A stretch of 64,000 bases of DNA, taken from NCBI RefSeq assembly GCF_052116305.1, contig NZ_JBQKLI010000002.1, positions 138,906 to 202,905 on the forward strand, in the 5' to 3' direction. Below are positions 42,660-50,919 of this stretch, one piece after another. Position numbers and translations under genes: made by a program. The notes under the pieces were generated by a model. That model saw only the letters and a program-made list of their open reading frames with translations. It had not been told where the DNA came from and did no database searches. How positions within the stretch are numbered: the stretch's first letter is position 1; every line of letters begins with the position of its first letter. The DNA is from JBQKLI01 sp012798975 (GTDB lineage Bacteria > Bacillota > Clostridia > Tissierellales > Peptoniphilaceae).

Positions 42660-44168
42660 GGCTCTATAATATTTGGTGTTGTTGCTTGAAAAAGTAGCGA
42701 CACCAATTTTTTTATGCAAAAAGACATTTGGTTGTCCTATAATTAAATCGCTAAACCAAATCATAGGAGGCTAACCAAATGTCCAGTACTAATATTAACA
42801 AAACTAAAGATGAAAACATAGATAACATGTTAAAAAAATCCTTAATATCAAAGATTCTAAAATCTCTTTTTCTAAAAATGCAGTCTCAAAAGAAAGAATT
42901 AAAGGCCGAATGGCCACTGTCTACACCGGAACCCTGACTTATGAATCGACCTGTTGTGAATTTTGTCAATCGCCCTGTGTGAACCGTCATTCCTTTAAAG
43001 AAAGCTGGATTCAATTGGTGCCTTATCAAGAGGTTCCAACTTATTTACACCTGTATAAACAACGGTTCTATTGTAAAAACTGTCATCGTACCTTCTCCGC
43101 TAAAACCTATTATGTGGCGAAAAACTGCTATTTATCGCAGTCATTAAAATTTGCGATTGCGGTCGACTTGAAAAAGAAAATATCAATGAAAGATATCGCC
43201 AGTCGTTACTTTGTTTCTTCAAAAACAATCGAGCGAGTTCTAAATTCTCTCTTTAAAGAACCTTGTCGAAACTTAAACTATTTACCAAATCATTTATTGA
43301 TTGATGAATTTAAAGGAACCAGCGATTGTGAAGGTGCCATGTGCTTTATTATCAGCGATGCGGATACTGGCAAAATATTCGATATCTTAGACGACCGACG
43401 CAACTTTAAACTACGGGCATACTTCCAACGATTTACCTTAAAAGCCAGAAAACGTGTCACACATATTGTTATGGATATGAATGCCTCTTACGATGCAGTG
43501 ACTAAGGAAGTCTTTCCAAACGCATGAATCTCAATCGACCGTTTCCACGTCATCCAACAAATTACGCGTGCCTTTAATAAACAACGGATTCAGACAATGA
43601 ATCAGTTGAAGAAAAGCGATCCACAAGCTCAAAAAGACTACAGAAAGTTGAAAAAGTATTGGCGAACGATCCTGAAGAAAAATGCGAAGTTAAACTACAC
43701 CTCCTTCAAGCAATTTCCCCTTTTCCATCGGAAATACCTAACAGAATCTGAGGTGCTTGATTACCTATTGTCCATAGATGACCAATTGCGACAAAGCTAT
43801 GAGGTCTATCAAGAATTATTAGCTGCTTTTGACGCAAAAGATTTCACTGAATTCTTCGACTTGATTGAATCATTGCCACATTCAATGAACGAGGGGTTTA
43901 AAAAGCGATTCGTTACCTGAGAAAGCACAAAGAAGCCATCACAAACTCTTTAAAATATCCCTATTCAAACGGAAAACTGGAGGGAAAGAACAACCTTATC
44001 AAAGTAATCAAAAGAATAGCTTTTGGATTCCGGACTTTCCGTCACCTTCGGATGCGTGTCCTCATCCAGCAAAATATCTGTGAGATCATTTAATAACGCA
44101 AAAAAGGAAATGCCGAAGCATTTCCTAAAGTGTGATTTAGTCAAAACAACACCATTTGACAAAGAGCC
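42660..44168 (+). mobile_element. ISL3-family element, nearly full length but dead
   Basis: The left end GGCTCTATAATATTTGGTGT and the right end (reverse complement GGCTCTTTGTCAAATGGTGT) are imperfect inverted repeats. The eight bases on each side differ, so no target duplication remains; recombination with another copy is likely. It interrupts a hydantoinase gene on the left and lies directly at the XRE copy 2 module on the right. Confidence 0.85.
42780..44093 (+). pseudogene. ISL3-family transposase with three lesions
   Basis: Starts MSSTNINKTKDENIDNMLKK, then loses frame at a run of A near 42830. It continues in another frame with the zinc-finger region (CCEFCQSPCVNRHSFKESWI; QRFYCKNCHRTFSAKTYY) and catalytic aspartates in NHLLIDEFKGTSD and THIVMDMNASYD. 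An in-frame TGA at 43525 and a second frameshift near 43905 follow. The C-terminal SNGKLEGKNNLIKVIKRIAF holds the catalytic Glu. The DDE residues survive, but no complete protein can be made. Confidence 0.85.
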
Positions 44169-44188
44169 TTTATTTTACCTCCAAATGT

Positions 44189-44782
44189 TTAATAGTTATG
44201 ATCATCAAAGACTTCGAATATTTCACCTTCAAAGCCTTCTTGTTCAGGTTCGCTGTTTACCCAATCAGGCAAGACTTCATAATAATGAGCTAGCGCTGCA
44301 ATCGTTTTGTGTAAAACAGATTCATGCTGCACTTTTTCAAGTAGTTCTACGATAAGTTTATAGGTCTCTAAGTATGGATTATTATCTACTATATCCATTG
44401 CAGCCTTAAACCTTGATATGAGTTTTGCTTTTTCAATATCTCGTTCGATGGCATTCATTTCTTCTTTATCGTAAATGGGAACTTCAACAAGATCATTAAT
44501 CTCTCCCAAAGAATACTGCTGTTCATGCTTTTTGATTACAGGCTTCAGATCTCTTTTCAGCTTTTCCTTCTGGATTTCTAACTGATCAATTTCACTAAGC
44601 TCACGTCCAAAGTAAAACTGATCAATACCAAAGAGTTCTTCTAATACCGGTAGATATTTCTTTGGAATGCTCTGTCGCCCTTTCACCCACATGTTAATAT
44701 TTTGTTTTTTTATGCCAAGTTTTTCTGCAAGTTCTATATGCTGAAGATTAAAGAGGTTTAAAATGTACTCTAATCCAATCAA
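44189..44782 (-). CDS. XRE-family regulator, copy 2
   Basis: A 197-aa protein that is ~93% identical by eye to the regulator at 28586-29179, including helix-turn-helix (IELAEKLGIKKQNINMWVKG) and the C-terminal EGFEGEIFEVFDDHNY. The same TTG start with AGGAGG seven bases upstream is used. In this copy the genes behind it have been replaced: 20 bp after the stop the ribosome site of the former next gene runs straight into the ISL3 end. So this is an orphan regulator that could still act on the sites of copy 1. Confidence 0.85.
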   Translation of the reverse strand: MIGLEYILNLFNLQHIELAEKLGIKKQNINMWVKGRQSIPKKYLPVLEELFGIDQFYFGRELSEIDQLEIQKEKLKRDLKPVIKKHEQQYSLGEINDLVEVPIYDKEEMNAIERDIEKAKLISRFKAAMDIVDNNPYLETYKLIVELLEKVQHESVLHKTIAALAHYYEVLPDWVNSEPEQEGFEGEIFEVFDDHNY

Positions 44783-44825
44783 GTTCTCACCTCCTGGTGC
44801 AGGGCTATAATTCCACTTAATATTC

Positions 44826-44854
44826 ATTATACTTCATTTTATTGACTCAGTCAA
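44826..44854 (-). promoter_or_regulatory. XRE copy 2 promoter with palindrome at the -35 box
   Basis: TTGACT (44849-44854) and TATAAT (44826-44831), 17 bp apart, with TTGACT-G-AGTCAA (44842-44854) as a perfect palindrome. Same architecture as copy 1. Confidence 0.85.
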
Positions 44855-44876
44855 TATTAAGTGTAAATATTTTCTG

Positions 44877-44940
44877 ACTTTTTGACAGCAATTCTATCAA
44901 CTCACCATTGTTTTGCCAATCATCTTATCAACTCACCAAC
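44877..44940. repeat. Two tandem ~31-bp repeats upstream of XRE copy 2
   Basis: Units TTTTTGACAGCAATTCTATC + AACTCACCA and TTTTGCCAATCATCTTATCA + ACTCACCA correspond to the pair at 29275-29337. Confidence 0.65.
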
Positions 44941-45009
44941 TCAATAACCGTATTGGCCGATGACTTTTTAATTTCATCAATCTTGGATAACTTCCCTCAA
45001 AGTAAAAAT

Positions 45010-45133
45010 CCGTGATTATCCTTCCGGCTTAGAGCCAGATCTCAAATCACGGAAAGTCCTTATTTACTCATGTTTCTACGCTTTTACTTTTCTATCCTTG
45101 ATAGCAATACTACCGTCTCCACATGCTTGGAGA
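45010..45133. ncRNA. Conserved paired-hairpin segment, copy 2
   Basis: CCGTGATT (45010-45017) pairs with AATCACGG (45045-45052). TCTCCA-CATGCT-TGGAGA (45116-45133) matches copy 1's TCTCAA-CATGGC-TTGAGA with an A-T to C-G compensated pair. Function unknown. Confidence 0.4.
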
Positions 45134-45295
45134 TGAGTTTATAGCTATTAAAAACAACTATATAGACCTCAATTTTATTGATGGTCGTGTGCGGAAATAT
45201 ATCCAATAATAACTGCAGTTTGCGGGAACAAATCATAAACATCTATGATTTTGACAGGCAATACTATCTATTATTTTTGGTCTACTCCATTCTGG

Positions 45296-46591
45296 CTATT
45301 CTATTTTTAGTTGAAACCAGAATACCGAACCCTTCTCAAGCTCCGATTCCACACCATAGTCCGCACCATGAAGCTCAAATATCTTCTTGACTATGGAAAG
45401 TCCAAGCCCTGTTCCTATTGTTGCTCTCCTATGCTCTTTGTCAACTTTATAGTACCTATCCCAAATATAAGGAATGTTTTCCATAGCAATTCCTTCACCC
45501 TTATCAACAACTTCAATTTTTACACCTTTTCCCAACCGATTCTGTCTTACAACAATATGTTTGTCACGTGTACTATAGTTGACTGCATTCGTAATCAAAT
45601 TGTATAGAGCCCGAGTAATTTTCGCTTCGTCCGCTATGACATATACGTCTTCAGAATGCTCAAACTCAATGGAATATCCGTCATTCCCCACTAGTTCAGA
45701 AAGATGTTCAACTGTCTTATCAATGCTTTCAGTGAGATTATATTCTTTAATGTGAAGCTCCATTGTACCAGTTTCAAGTTTTGATACATCTAGAATATCA
45801 TTTACTAGAGATGAAAGCCTCTTGGTTTCAGACATAATTGTACCCAACTGAATAGTGGTGATTTCATCTGGGAAGTCCTGCATCATTTCAGCATAGCTGT
45901 AGATTAAGGCAAGGGGTGTTCTTAAGTCGTGTGAGATGTTTGAAATAAGTTCTCGTCGCAATCCATCAACCTTTGAAAGTTCAATCGCAGCAGAATTAAG
46001 AGTGGTGGAAAGCTCTTCTACCTCTAAATATCCTTCCCCATTGAAGTCTGCATCATAATCACCTTTCGCAAGTTTTTTTGCCCTGTCATTCAGATGTACA
46101 AGAGGTTTTGCTATAACATCTGATAACACAAGTGCAATTGCAACCGAAGCTAAGATCATTATTGCTGTAACTATAAACAACTGTATTTGCAATGTTGAGA
46201 TCGTTGCGTTTACAGGTGTAATCGTGGCATGAAAGGTCAAGGAAAGCTCTTGTCCGTTTGACAAGATAAACTCTTTTGTTTCTGTAATAGTTTCAGGGCG
46301 TATGCTTCGTGGGTCGTTGGGGACTGGATTCTGCGGTTTTACAAATTCTCTTGCAGGCACTACCATAATGCTTTTCTCTGCATCGAGACTAAAGAGAATC
46401 TCTTCTAGATTGGGATCATTGATATTTTCTTCAACAAGAACCATTGCTTCATGTAGATCATTCCGCCTTATCATTTTATACATGTCATTCAAAAAAACAG
46501 TTTGAAGCAACCAGAGGATTGTGAGCAAAAAACCACAGAAGATTATCAATGCTATGAATATTTTCCACTTCAATTTTAATCTATCCATCAA
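45296..46591 (-). CDS. Sensor histidine kinase (HAMP, HisKA, HATPase_c)
   Basis: A 431-aa membrane sensor. The N-terminal transmembrane helix (KIFIALIIFCGFLLTILWLL) and a second at ~145-170 (LQLFIVTAIMILASVAIALV) enclose an extracellular sensing domain. HAMP follows, then the H-box ELISNISHDLRTPLALIYSY, and the ATPase boxes NLITNAVNYS, VVDKGEGIAMENIPYIWDRY and GTGLGLSIVKKIFE. All residues for phosphorylation look intact. It overlaps the regulator gene by 11 bp. The signal is unknown; the neighbours suggest the cell envelope. Confidence 0.93.
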   Translation of the reverse strand: MMDRLKLKWKIFIALIIFCGFLLTILWLLQTVFLNDMYKMIRRNDLHEAMVLVEENINDPNLEEILFSLDAEKSIMVVPAREFVKPQNPVPNDPRSIRPETITETKEFILSNGQELSLTFHATITPVNATISTLQIQLFIVTAIMILASVAIALVLSDVIAKPLVHLNDRAKKLAKGDYDADFNGEGYLEVEELSTTLNSAAIELSKVDGLRRELISNISHDLRTPLALIYSYAEMMQDFPDEITTIQLGTIMSETKRLSSLVNDILDVSKLETGTMELHIKEYNLTESIDKTVEHLSELVGNDGYSIEFEHSEDVYVIADEAKITRALYNLITNAVNYSTRDKHIVVRQNRLGKGVKIEVVDKGEGIAMENIPYIWDRYYKVDKEHRRATIGTGLGLSIVKKIFELHGADYGVESELEKGSVFWFQLKIE

Positions 46592-47264
46592 ATCGATACC
46601 CCAATCCTCTAAGAGTAGTTATCAGGCCTCCATACTTGCCTATGTGTTTTCGAAGCAGTTTCATGTGGGTGTCAAGGGTGCGATCATCACCAAAGTAATC
46701 ATGTCCCCATACCTCGGTAAGTATCTTCTCTCTCGGTACAGCAATATTTTTATTTCGGATAAGGAAAAATAAAAGGTCATATTCTTTTGGAGCCATATCT
46801 ACCTGTGTACCATCTACAAACACCTTGTAGGCAGTTAAATCTGCCAAAAACCCATCTTTCTCAAAAATGATATGTCCATTCCTTTCTTTGGGGGACTGCG
46901 ACGTTTTAATGCGTCTGAGAATTGCGTTTACTCTGAGCATAATCTCTTTTGATGAAAATGGTTTCACCACATAATCGTCCACTCCCACTTCAAATCCTAA
47001 AACCTTATCGTATTCCTCACCACGGGCAGAAAGCATAATAACCGGAGTATCGGCGGTTTTTCGGATTTCTTTCACCGCTGAAAAACCATCAAGCTCCGGC
47101 ATCATAACATCCATAATAATCATGTCAAAGGTTTGGATTTTACATAGACCTACCGCTTCCATCCCATCGCAGGCTTCGAAAACCTCGTGCCCTTCAAATG
47201 TTGCATATCGTTTTATAACAGCTCTTAAGCCTTCTTCATCATCACAAATCAGGATTTTTGCCAT
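46581..47264 (-). CDS. OmpR/PhoB-family response regulator
   Basis: A ~227-aa regulator. Receiver domain: acidic pocket ILICDDEEGLRA, phospho-aspartate in MIIMDVMMPELDG (~residue 52), and KPFSSKEIM with the conserved Lys. The C-terminal winged helix has DMAPKEYDLLFFLIRNKNIA and DDRTLDTHMKLLRKHIGKYG. I start at ATG 47264, which has AGGAGG before it; the longer frame reaches through the intergenic region. The CTGAA repeats at 47388-47403 and 50837-50874 fit binding by this class of regulator, and lie upstream of this operon and the VTC operon. Confidence 0.93.
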   Translation of the reverse strand: MAKILICDDEEGLRAVIKRYATFEGHEVFEACDGMEAVGLCKIQTFDMIIMDVMMPELDGFSAVKEIRKTADTPVIMLSARGEEYDKVLGFEVGVDDYVVKPFSSKEIMLRVNAILRRIKTSQSPKERNGHIIFEKDGFLADLTAYKVFVDGTQVDMAPKEYDLLFFLIRNKNIAVPREKILTEVWGHDYFGDDRTLDTHMKLLRKHIGKYGGLITTLRGLGYRFDG

Positions 47265-47387
47265 ATTTGTTCCTCCTATTTGAAAGACAATCTTCTGTGG
47301 CAGCTGCAGAAAAGCCACAAAGGCCACAGATAGATTGTCGAATGTTAATAAACATTTTACCGCAAATAACGTTTTAAAACAAGTTTT

Positions 47388-47403
47388 CTGAACTTTAGCT
47401 GAA
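47388..47403. promoter_or_regulatory. Candidate response-regulator site upstream of the two-component genes
   Basis: CTGAACTTTAGCTGAA: two CTGAA units 11 bp apart, the spacing usual for OmpR-family dimers. On the minus strand a -10-like TAAAAT follows about 28 bases on. A close match occurs at 50859-50874. Confidence 0.6.
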
Positions 47404-47415
47404 CACTTGAGATGC

Positions 47416-49398
47416 CTAATAATTTCTTTTCTTCTTTGCCAAAAGGAATGCTGTGAGCAAAACAAGAGCGAATAGACCCAAATAAATCAGTAAGCCTTCA
47501 GTTGTACTTGCACCGCTGGTGGTTTGCCCTCCGAAATGTAAGGGTGTATCACCTTCTTCTGGAGTAAAACTTGTATTGCTTCCGGCAGTGTTTTGCATAT
47601 TGGGCCCGGGTCTTTGCAAAAATCCATTATCTGATTGTGACAGCATTAAAATCTGCTCCTCCGTCAACCCAAGCTCAAATAGCTCCAACTCCACTTCCTC
47701 CGAAACAGTTCCTCCAGCATTCTGTAATATCTGCATCGCCTGCATCATAAGTTCACGTTCAGGCATATTTTCTGCCTGATTCGAATCAAATCTTTCGTCA
47801 CCTTCCGGATTGCTCCAGTTAGTTGATTGATCTCCAGCCTCGTCGTGATTGCCACCGCCCATCATGCTTCCAAGTGAAGAAAGGCTTAGATTGTCGGCTG
47901 AGATAAGCTTATCCGGGTTTGCAGTTTGCTCTTCTGTGGTAGATGGAACTGTTCCGTCAAGCTGACCTTGTATGCTCTGGTAGCGCAGATTACCCAGAGT
48001 TTTGAAAGTTTCCACCGCAGTTTCATACTCTTCAAAAGTGCAAAAGGCTGTATTGTCGTTTTTAACATAATCTGAAATAAGCGCATCAAGCTGTGTAATT
48101 TTCTCTTCCCATTTACCGTCTGTAAAATAGTTTGCCATTAACTCTTGCAAGTAGCCGTGGTATTTTTCCAAATACTCAGTATTGGAAAACAGCTTTTCAA
48201 TCAAAGGTCGGGAGCTCATTTCCACACCGCTAACAGGAGCATCTATTGGGAAGTTTATAACAGAAGATGCACTTCCGCTCTGAAAACCACCCCATGCCAA
48301 ATTATAGTCCCAAGGGAGAATGGTAATCTTGCCGTCATTCTCATATAGGTAGTAATTCTGAGCCATGCTTGATGAATAACTATCAAGATTCACCACAATG
48401 GTATGAGCTGCCAGATACCTTAGTATTTGATCAACATCAAAATAGTTTTCCAGATTTTCTCCCTCAGACAATGCCTTTAAAGCAGTAATAACACGCTTGA
48501 AATCATCATCATCACCTTTTCCTACAACATTGTCAAAGATTGCACCATATGAGGAAACCTCATCTGTGGAATATTCCAGACTTCCGCCATTGCTTCCTCT
48601 ACCTCCCATCGCACCTTTGAATCTACTGCTCGGACTCTCTACTTCAGTCTGAGTTTCAGCAGAAGGGTTTGCTACGCCTTGTGTATTTAGTAGTTTCTCC
48701 CCAGCTTGCCCACTTGGTGGCAATTCTGCATTCTCTTGGGGACTTTCATCTCCATCCTTATTATTTCCCATGTCCATGCTTTTCACATTGTACATCATGC
48801 CACTGGTTGTTCCGAAGGTTCTCGCTTCATAGCTTTCGTTGTACAGCTCCACCGCAAGGTATAACCCCCAACTTTCTCCGTTTACTTTCATGTCCGCATA
48901 GCCGAAATAAGGTGCTTCCACTCCAATTTCCTGCATTAGTTCATAGGAAACATATTCTTTCATATATGTGTTATCCCCAAGCATATTATTAACCACAAAA
49001 CTCTCAAGTCCAAAACACGTCTGGTCTTTGATGTATTCATCAAACTGTAGTCGGAAGCTATATCTGTCGCTGTCGGAGCTTGCCACCTGGCTTAAGCTGG
49101 AGTTGCCCTTCGGACGAACGCCTACATTTTTAAATTTTGTTCCATTTACAATCACATCAGCCATGATATATTGTTCACTTGTTGCATTGTCGAGCATTTC
49201 TTGCCAATCCGTTTCATCTGCAATAATCTCAATGGATATAATGTCGGCGCCGAAAATCTTGGTTGCATATTCTGTCTCGGTTTTCAAGTCGCCGTTTTCA
49301 TTATGAACATTTCCTGCTATCGCTAAACCAATGCTTATTATCAAGGCAAAACCAACAGCTACAGCAACGATCATGTTTATTCTTTTGCTTTTTAACAT
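47416..49398 (-). CDS. CotH-family kinase-like protein, membrane-anchored
   Basis: A ~660-aa extracytoplasmic protein. It has an N-terminal signal anchor (INMIVAVAVGFALIISIGLA) and a C-terminal helix with a basic tail (LLIYLGLFALVLLTAFLLAK, KKRNY). The CotH domain shows VGVRPKGNSSLSQVASSDSD, YSFRLQFDEYIKDQTCFGLE, SWGLYLAVELYNESYE and the catalytic-type YYLYENDGKITILPWDYNLA with WGGF. CotH proteins are protein kinases of spore coats and are also found on cell surfaces. Start ATG 49398 has AGAGGTG before it. It is the last gene of the VTC-DUF4956-CotH operon. Targets are unknown. Confidence 0.88.
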   Translation of the reverse strand: MLKSKRINMIVAVAVGFALIISIGLAIAGNVHNENGDLKTETEYATKIFGADIISIEIIADETDWQEMLDNATSEQYIMADVIVNGTKFKNVGVRPKGNSSLSQVASSDSDRYSFRLQFDEYIKDQTCFGLESFVVNNMLGDNTYMKEYVSYELMQEIGVEAPYFGYADMKVNGESWGLYLAVELYNESYEARTFGTTSGMMYNVKSMDMGNNKDGDESPQENAELPPSGQAGEKLLNTQGVANPSAETQTEVESPSSRFKGAMGGRGSNGGSLEYSTDEVSSYGAIFDNVVGKGDDDDFKRVITALKALSEGENLENYFDVDQILRYLAAHTIVVNLDSYSSSMAQNYYLYENDGKITILPWDYNLAWGGFQSGSASSVINFPIDAPVSGVEMSSRPLIEKLFSNTEYLEKYHGYLQELMANYFTDGKWEEKITQLDALISDYVKNDNTAFCTFEEYETAVETFKTLGNLRYQSIQGQLDGTVPSTTEEQTANPDKLISADNLSLSSLGSMMGGGNHDEAGDQSTNWSNPEGDERFDSNQAENMPERELMMQAMQILQNAGGTVSEEVELELFELGLTEEQILMLSQSDNGFLQRPGPNMQNTAGSNTSFTPEEGDTPLHFGGQTTSGASTTEGLLIYLGLFALVLLTAFLLAKKKRNY

Positions 49399-49423
49399 GC
49401 TTTCACCTCTAAATCTGAGATCT

Positions 49424-50095
49424 TTAAGCGGTATATTCACCGTTATAGCTTACAAGACATGCATTGTTGACACCTTTTATTGTCAGTAGTTCATTAAGCA
49501 ACTTGGCAGACATATCTAAAAGTCTAACCTCCACAGTAAGCTCAATGCCATTTTTGGAAACTGTTTTAGCTTTAATCAAGCTTTTCTTTGTTTTTTCCTT
49601 TATTATATCCATGCAGTCATTTTCTGCTTTGTCATTATCGAGATTAAGAACTACTATATAAGGAGTATCGCTGCTTTTCTTATTTACGAACACAAAAAGA
49701 ATTATACCGATAAAGATAGAACCTATTACTGCAAGCGGTATAAGCCCTGCACCTACTACAATACCTGCTGAAATTGCCCAAAACAAAAAAGCAATATCCA
49801 GGGGCTCCTTAACAGCTGTTCTGAAACGTACAATGGATAGAGCACCTACCATACCAAGCGACAATACTATATTAGATGTTACCGCAAGGATGATGAGTGT
49901 GGTTATCAAGGTCATGGCCATGATAGAAACACCAAAGGATGCGGAGTACATAACTCCAGCAAATGTTCTTTTGTAAACGTAAAAAATGAACAGTCCAATT
50001 GCAAAACTAAGTAACATTGCAATGGCTACATCCAGCACAGAAAACTCCGCTGCCTTTTCCAAAAAACTAGACTTAAAAATATCATCAAATGTCAT
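49424..50095 (-). CDS. DUF4956 membrane protein
   Basis: A 223-aa protein with four hydrophobic helices (DVAIAMLLSFAIGLFIFYVY; MYSASFGVSIMAMTLITTLI; NIVLSLGMVGALSIVRFRTA; AISAGIVVGAGLIPLAVIGS) and a cytoplasmic C-terminal domain of ~80 residues with an alternating beta/alpha pattern. The GALSIVRFRTAVKEPLDIAF loop is the hallmark of DUF4956. This family occurs beside VTC-domain and CotH genes and its function is not known. It follows the VTC gene by 18 bp and precedes CotH. Confidence 0.85.
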   Translation of the reverse strand: MTFDDIFKSSFLEKAAEFSVLDVAIAMLLSFAIGLFIFYVYKRTFAGVMYSASFGVSIMAMTLITTLIILAVTSNIVLSLGMVGALSIVRFRTAVKEPLDIAFLFWAISAGIVVGAGLIPLAVIGSIFIGIILFVFVNKKSSDTPYIVVLNLDNDKAENDCMDIIKEKTKKSLIKAKTVSKNGIELTVEVRLLDMSAKLLNELLTIKGVNNACLVSYNGEYTA

Positions 50096-50112
50096 AATTC
50101 ATACCTCCAATT

Positions 50113-50790
50113 TTATATTGTTCTTGTTATTGCATATTTTGAGAATGCTGTACTACTACGACTGGAAAGGGATACCATCCCCCGGATTACTTCAGGTAAA
50201 AAACTGTCATACTTCACTTCAAGGATATAAATGCCCGGAACTGGTACAGGAACAGGTTCAGGTTTCAAAAAATCTCTGACATCGATGTTTGTGCGAATGT
50301 CATAATCCAAGGTGACTCTTACATTTCCCATAGGGTAGATAAAAGCCTCCCGCTGATAGTCTACGATATTTTTCGCTCGAAGCTGCTGGTAATACATTTT
50401 TGCATACAGCTCCTGACACAGGTGACTCCCATTCTCTTTAAAAGCAGCAAGATCTCCCTCAAGTAAACGTCTACATTCATCTTCTGTCACTGTGCAGCTT
50501 TCCTTGAAACAAATTCCATTTATTTTGCTCTTTTTTTCAAGGCGGATAAAGGATGTATCATCGTTATAAAGACGCAAGCGGAATTTTTCCCGCTCGTTTA
50601 CGCCGTCAATCTTCTCTTTTAACGCTTTATCGTTGTAATTGTCAAAGTAGAGACTCTTTACTCGATAACCATTTCCCTCTACTGCATTTTTATCAAGACT
50701 GGCCACAAATGGAAGTCTTGCTCTAAGCTGCAATACATCAGCATAGTTTATATAGTGCTTCAGTTCATGTCTTCCTTTGAATCCACTCAT
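50113..50790 (-). CDS. VTC-domain protein, polyphosphate polymerase type
   Basis: A 225-aa protein consisting of one VTC/CYTH-like tunnel domain. Basic residues that would line the tunnel are seen in HELKHYINYADV, YRVKSLYFDNYNDKAL, REKFRLRLY, FIRLEKKSKINGICFKESCT and YQREAFIYPMGNVRVTLDYD. The C-terminus ILEVKYDSFLPEVI has the acidic metal ligand. Yeast Vtc4 makes polyphosphate from ATP with this fold. Whether this protein does the same or moves another nucleotide-derived group is not known. First gene of the operon; CTGAA repeats lie upstream. Confidence 0.85.
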   Translation of the reverse strand: MSGFKGRHELKHYINYADVLQLRARLPFVASLDKNAVEGNGYRVKSLYFDNYNDKALKEKIDGVNEREKFRLRLYNDDTSFIRLEKKSKINGICFKESCTVTEDECRRLLEGDLAAFKENGSHLCQELYAKMYYQQLRAKNIVDYQREAFIYPMGNVRVTLDYDIRTNIDVRDFLKPEPVPVPVPGIYILEVKYDSFLPEVIRGMVSLSSRSSTAFSKYAITRTI

Positions 50791-50836
50791 TTTTATAGCT
50801 CCTTTCTTTGGAATGATTCAATACTAACCCATCAAG

Positions 50837-50874
50837 CTGAACTGCAATTGTTTATTATCTGAACTTTAACTGAA
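50837..50874. promoter_or_regulatory. Candidate response-regulator sites upstream of the VTC operon
   Basis: CTGAA at 50837, 50859 and 50870, that is with spacings of 22 and 11 bp. The last two form CTGAACTTTAACTGAA, one base different from 47388-47403. All lie on the same face of the helix. Confidence 0.6.
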
Positions 50875-50919
50875 TATAATGGAATGCTATGTTTAATCCA
50901 TGGACATCAAACTAAATTC

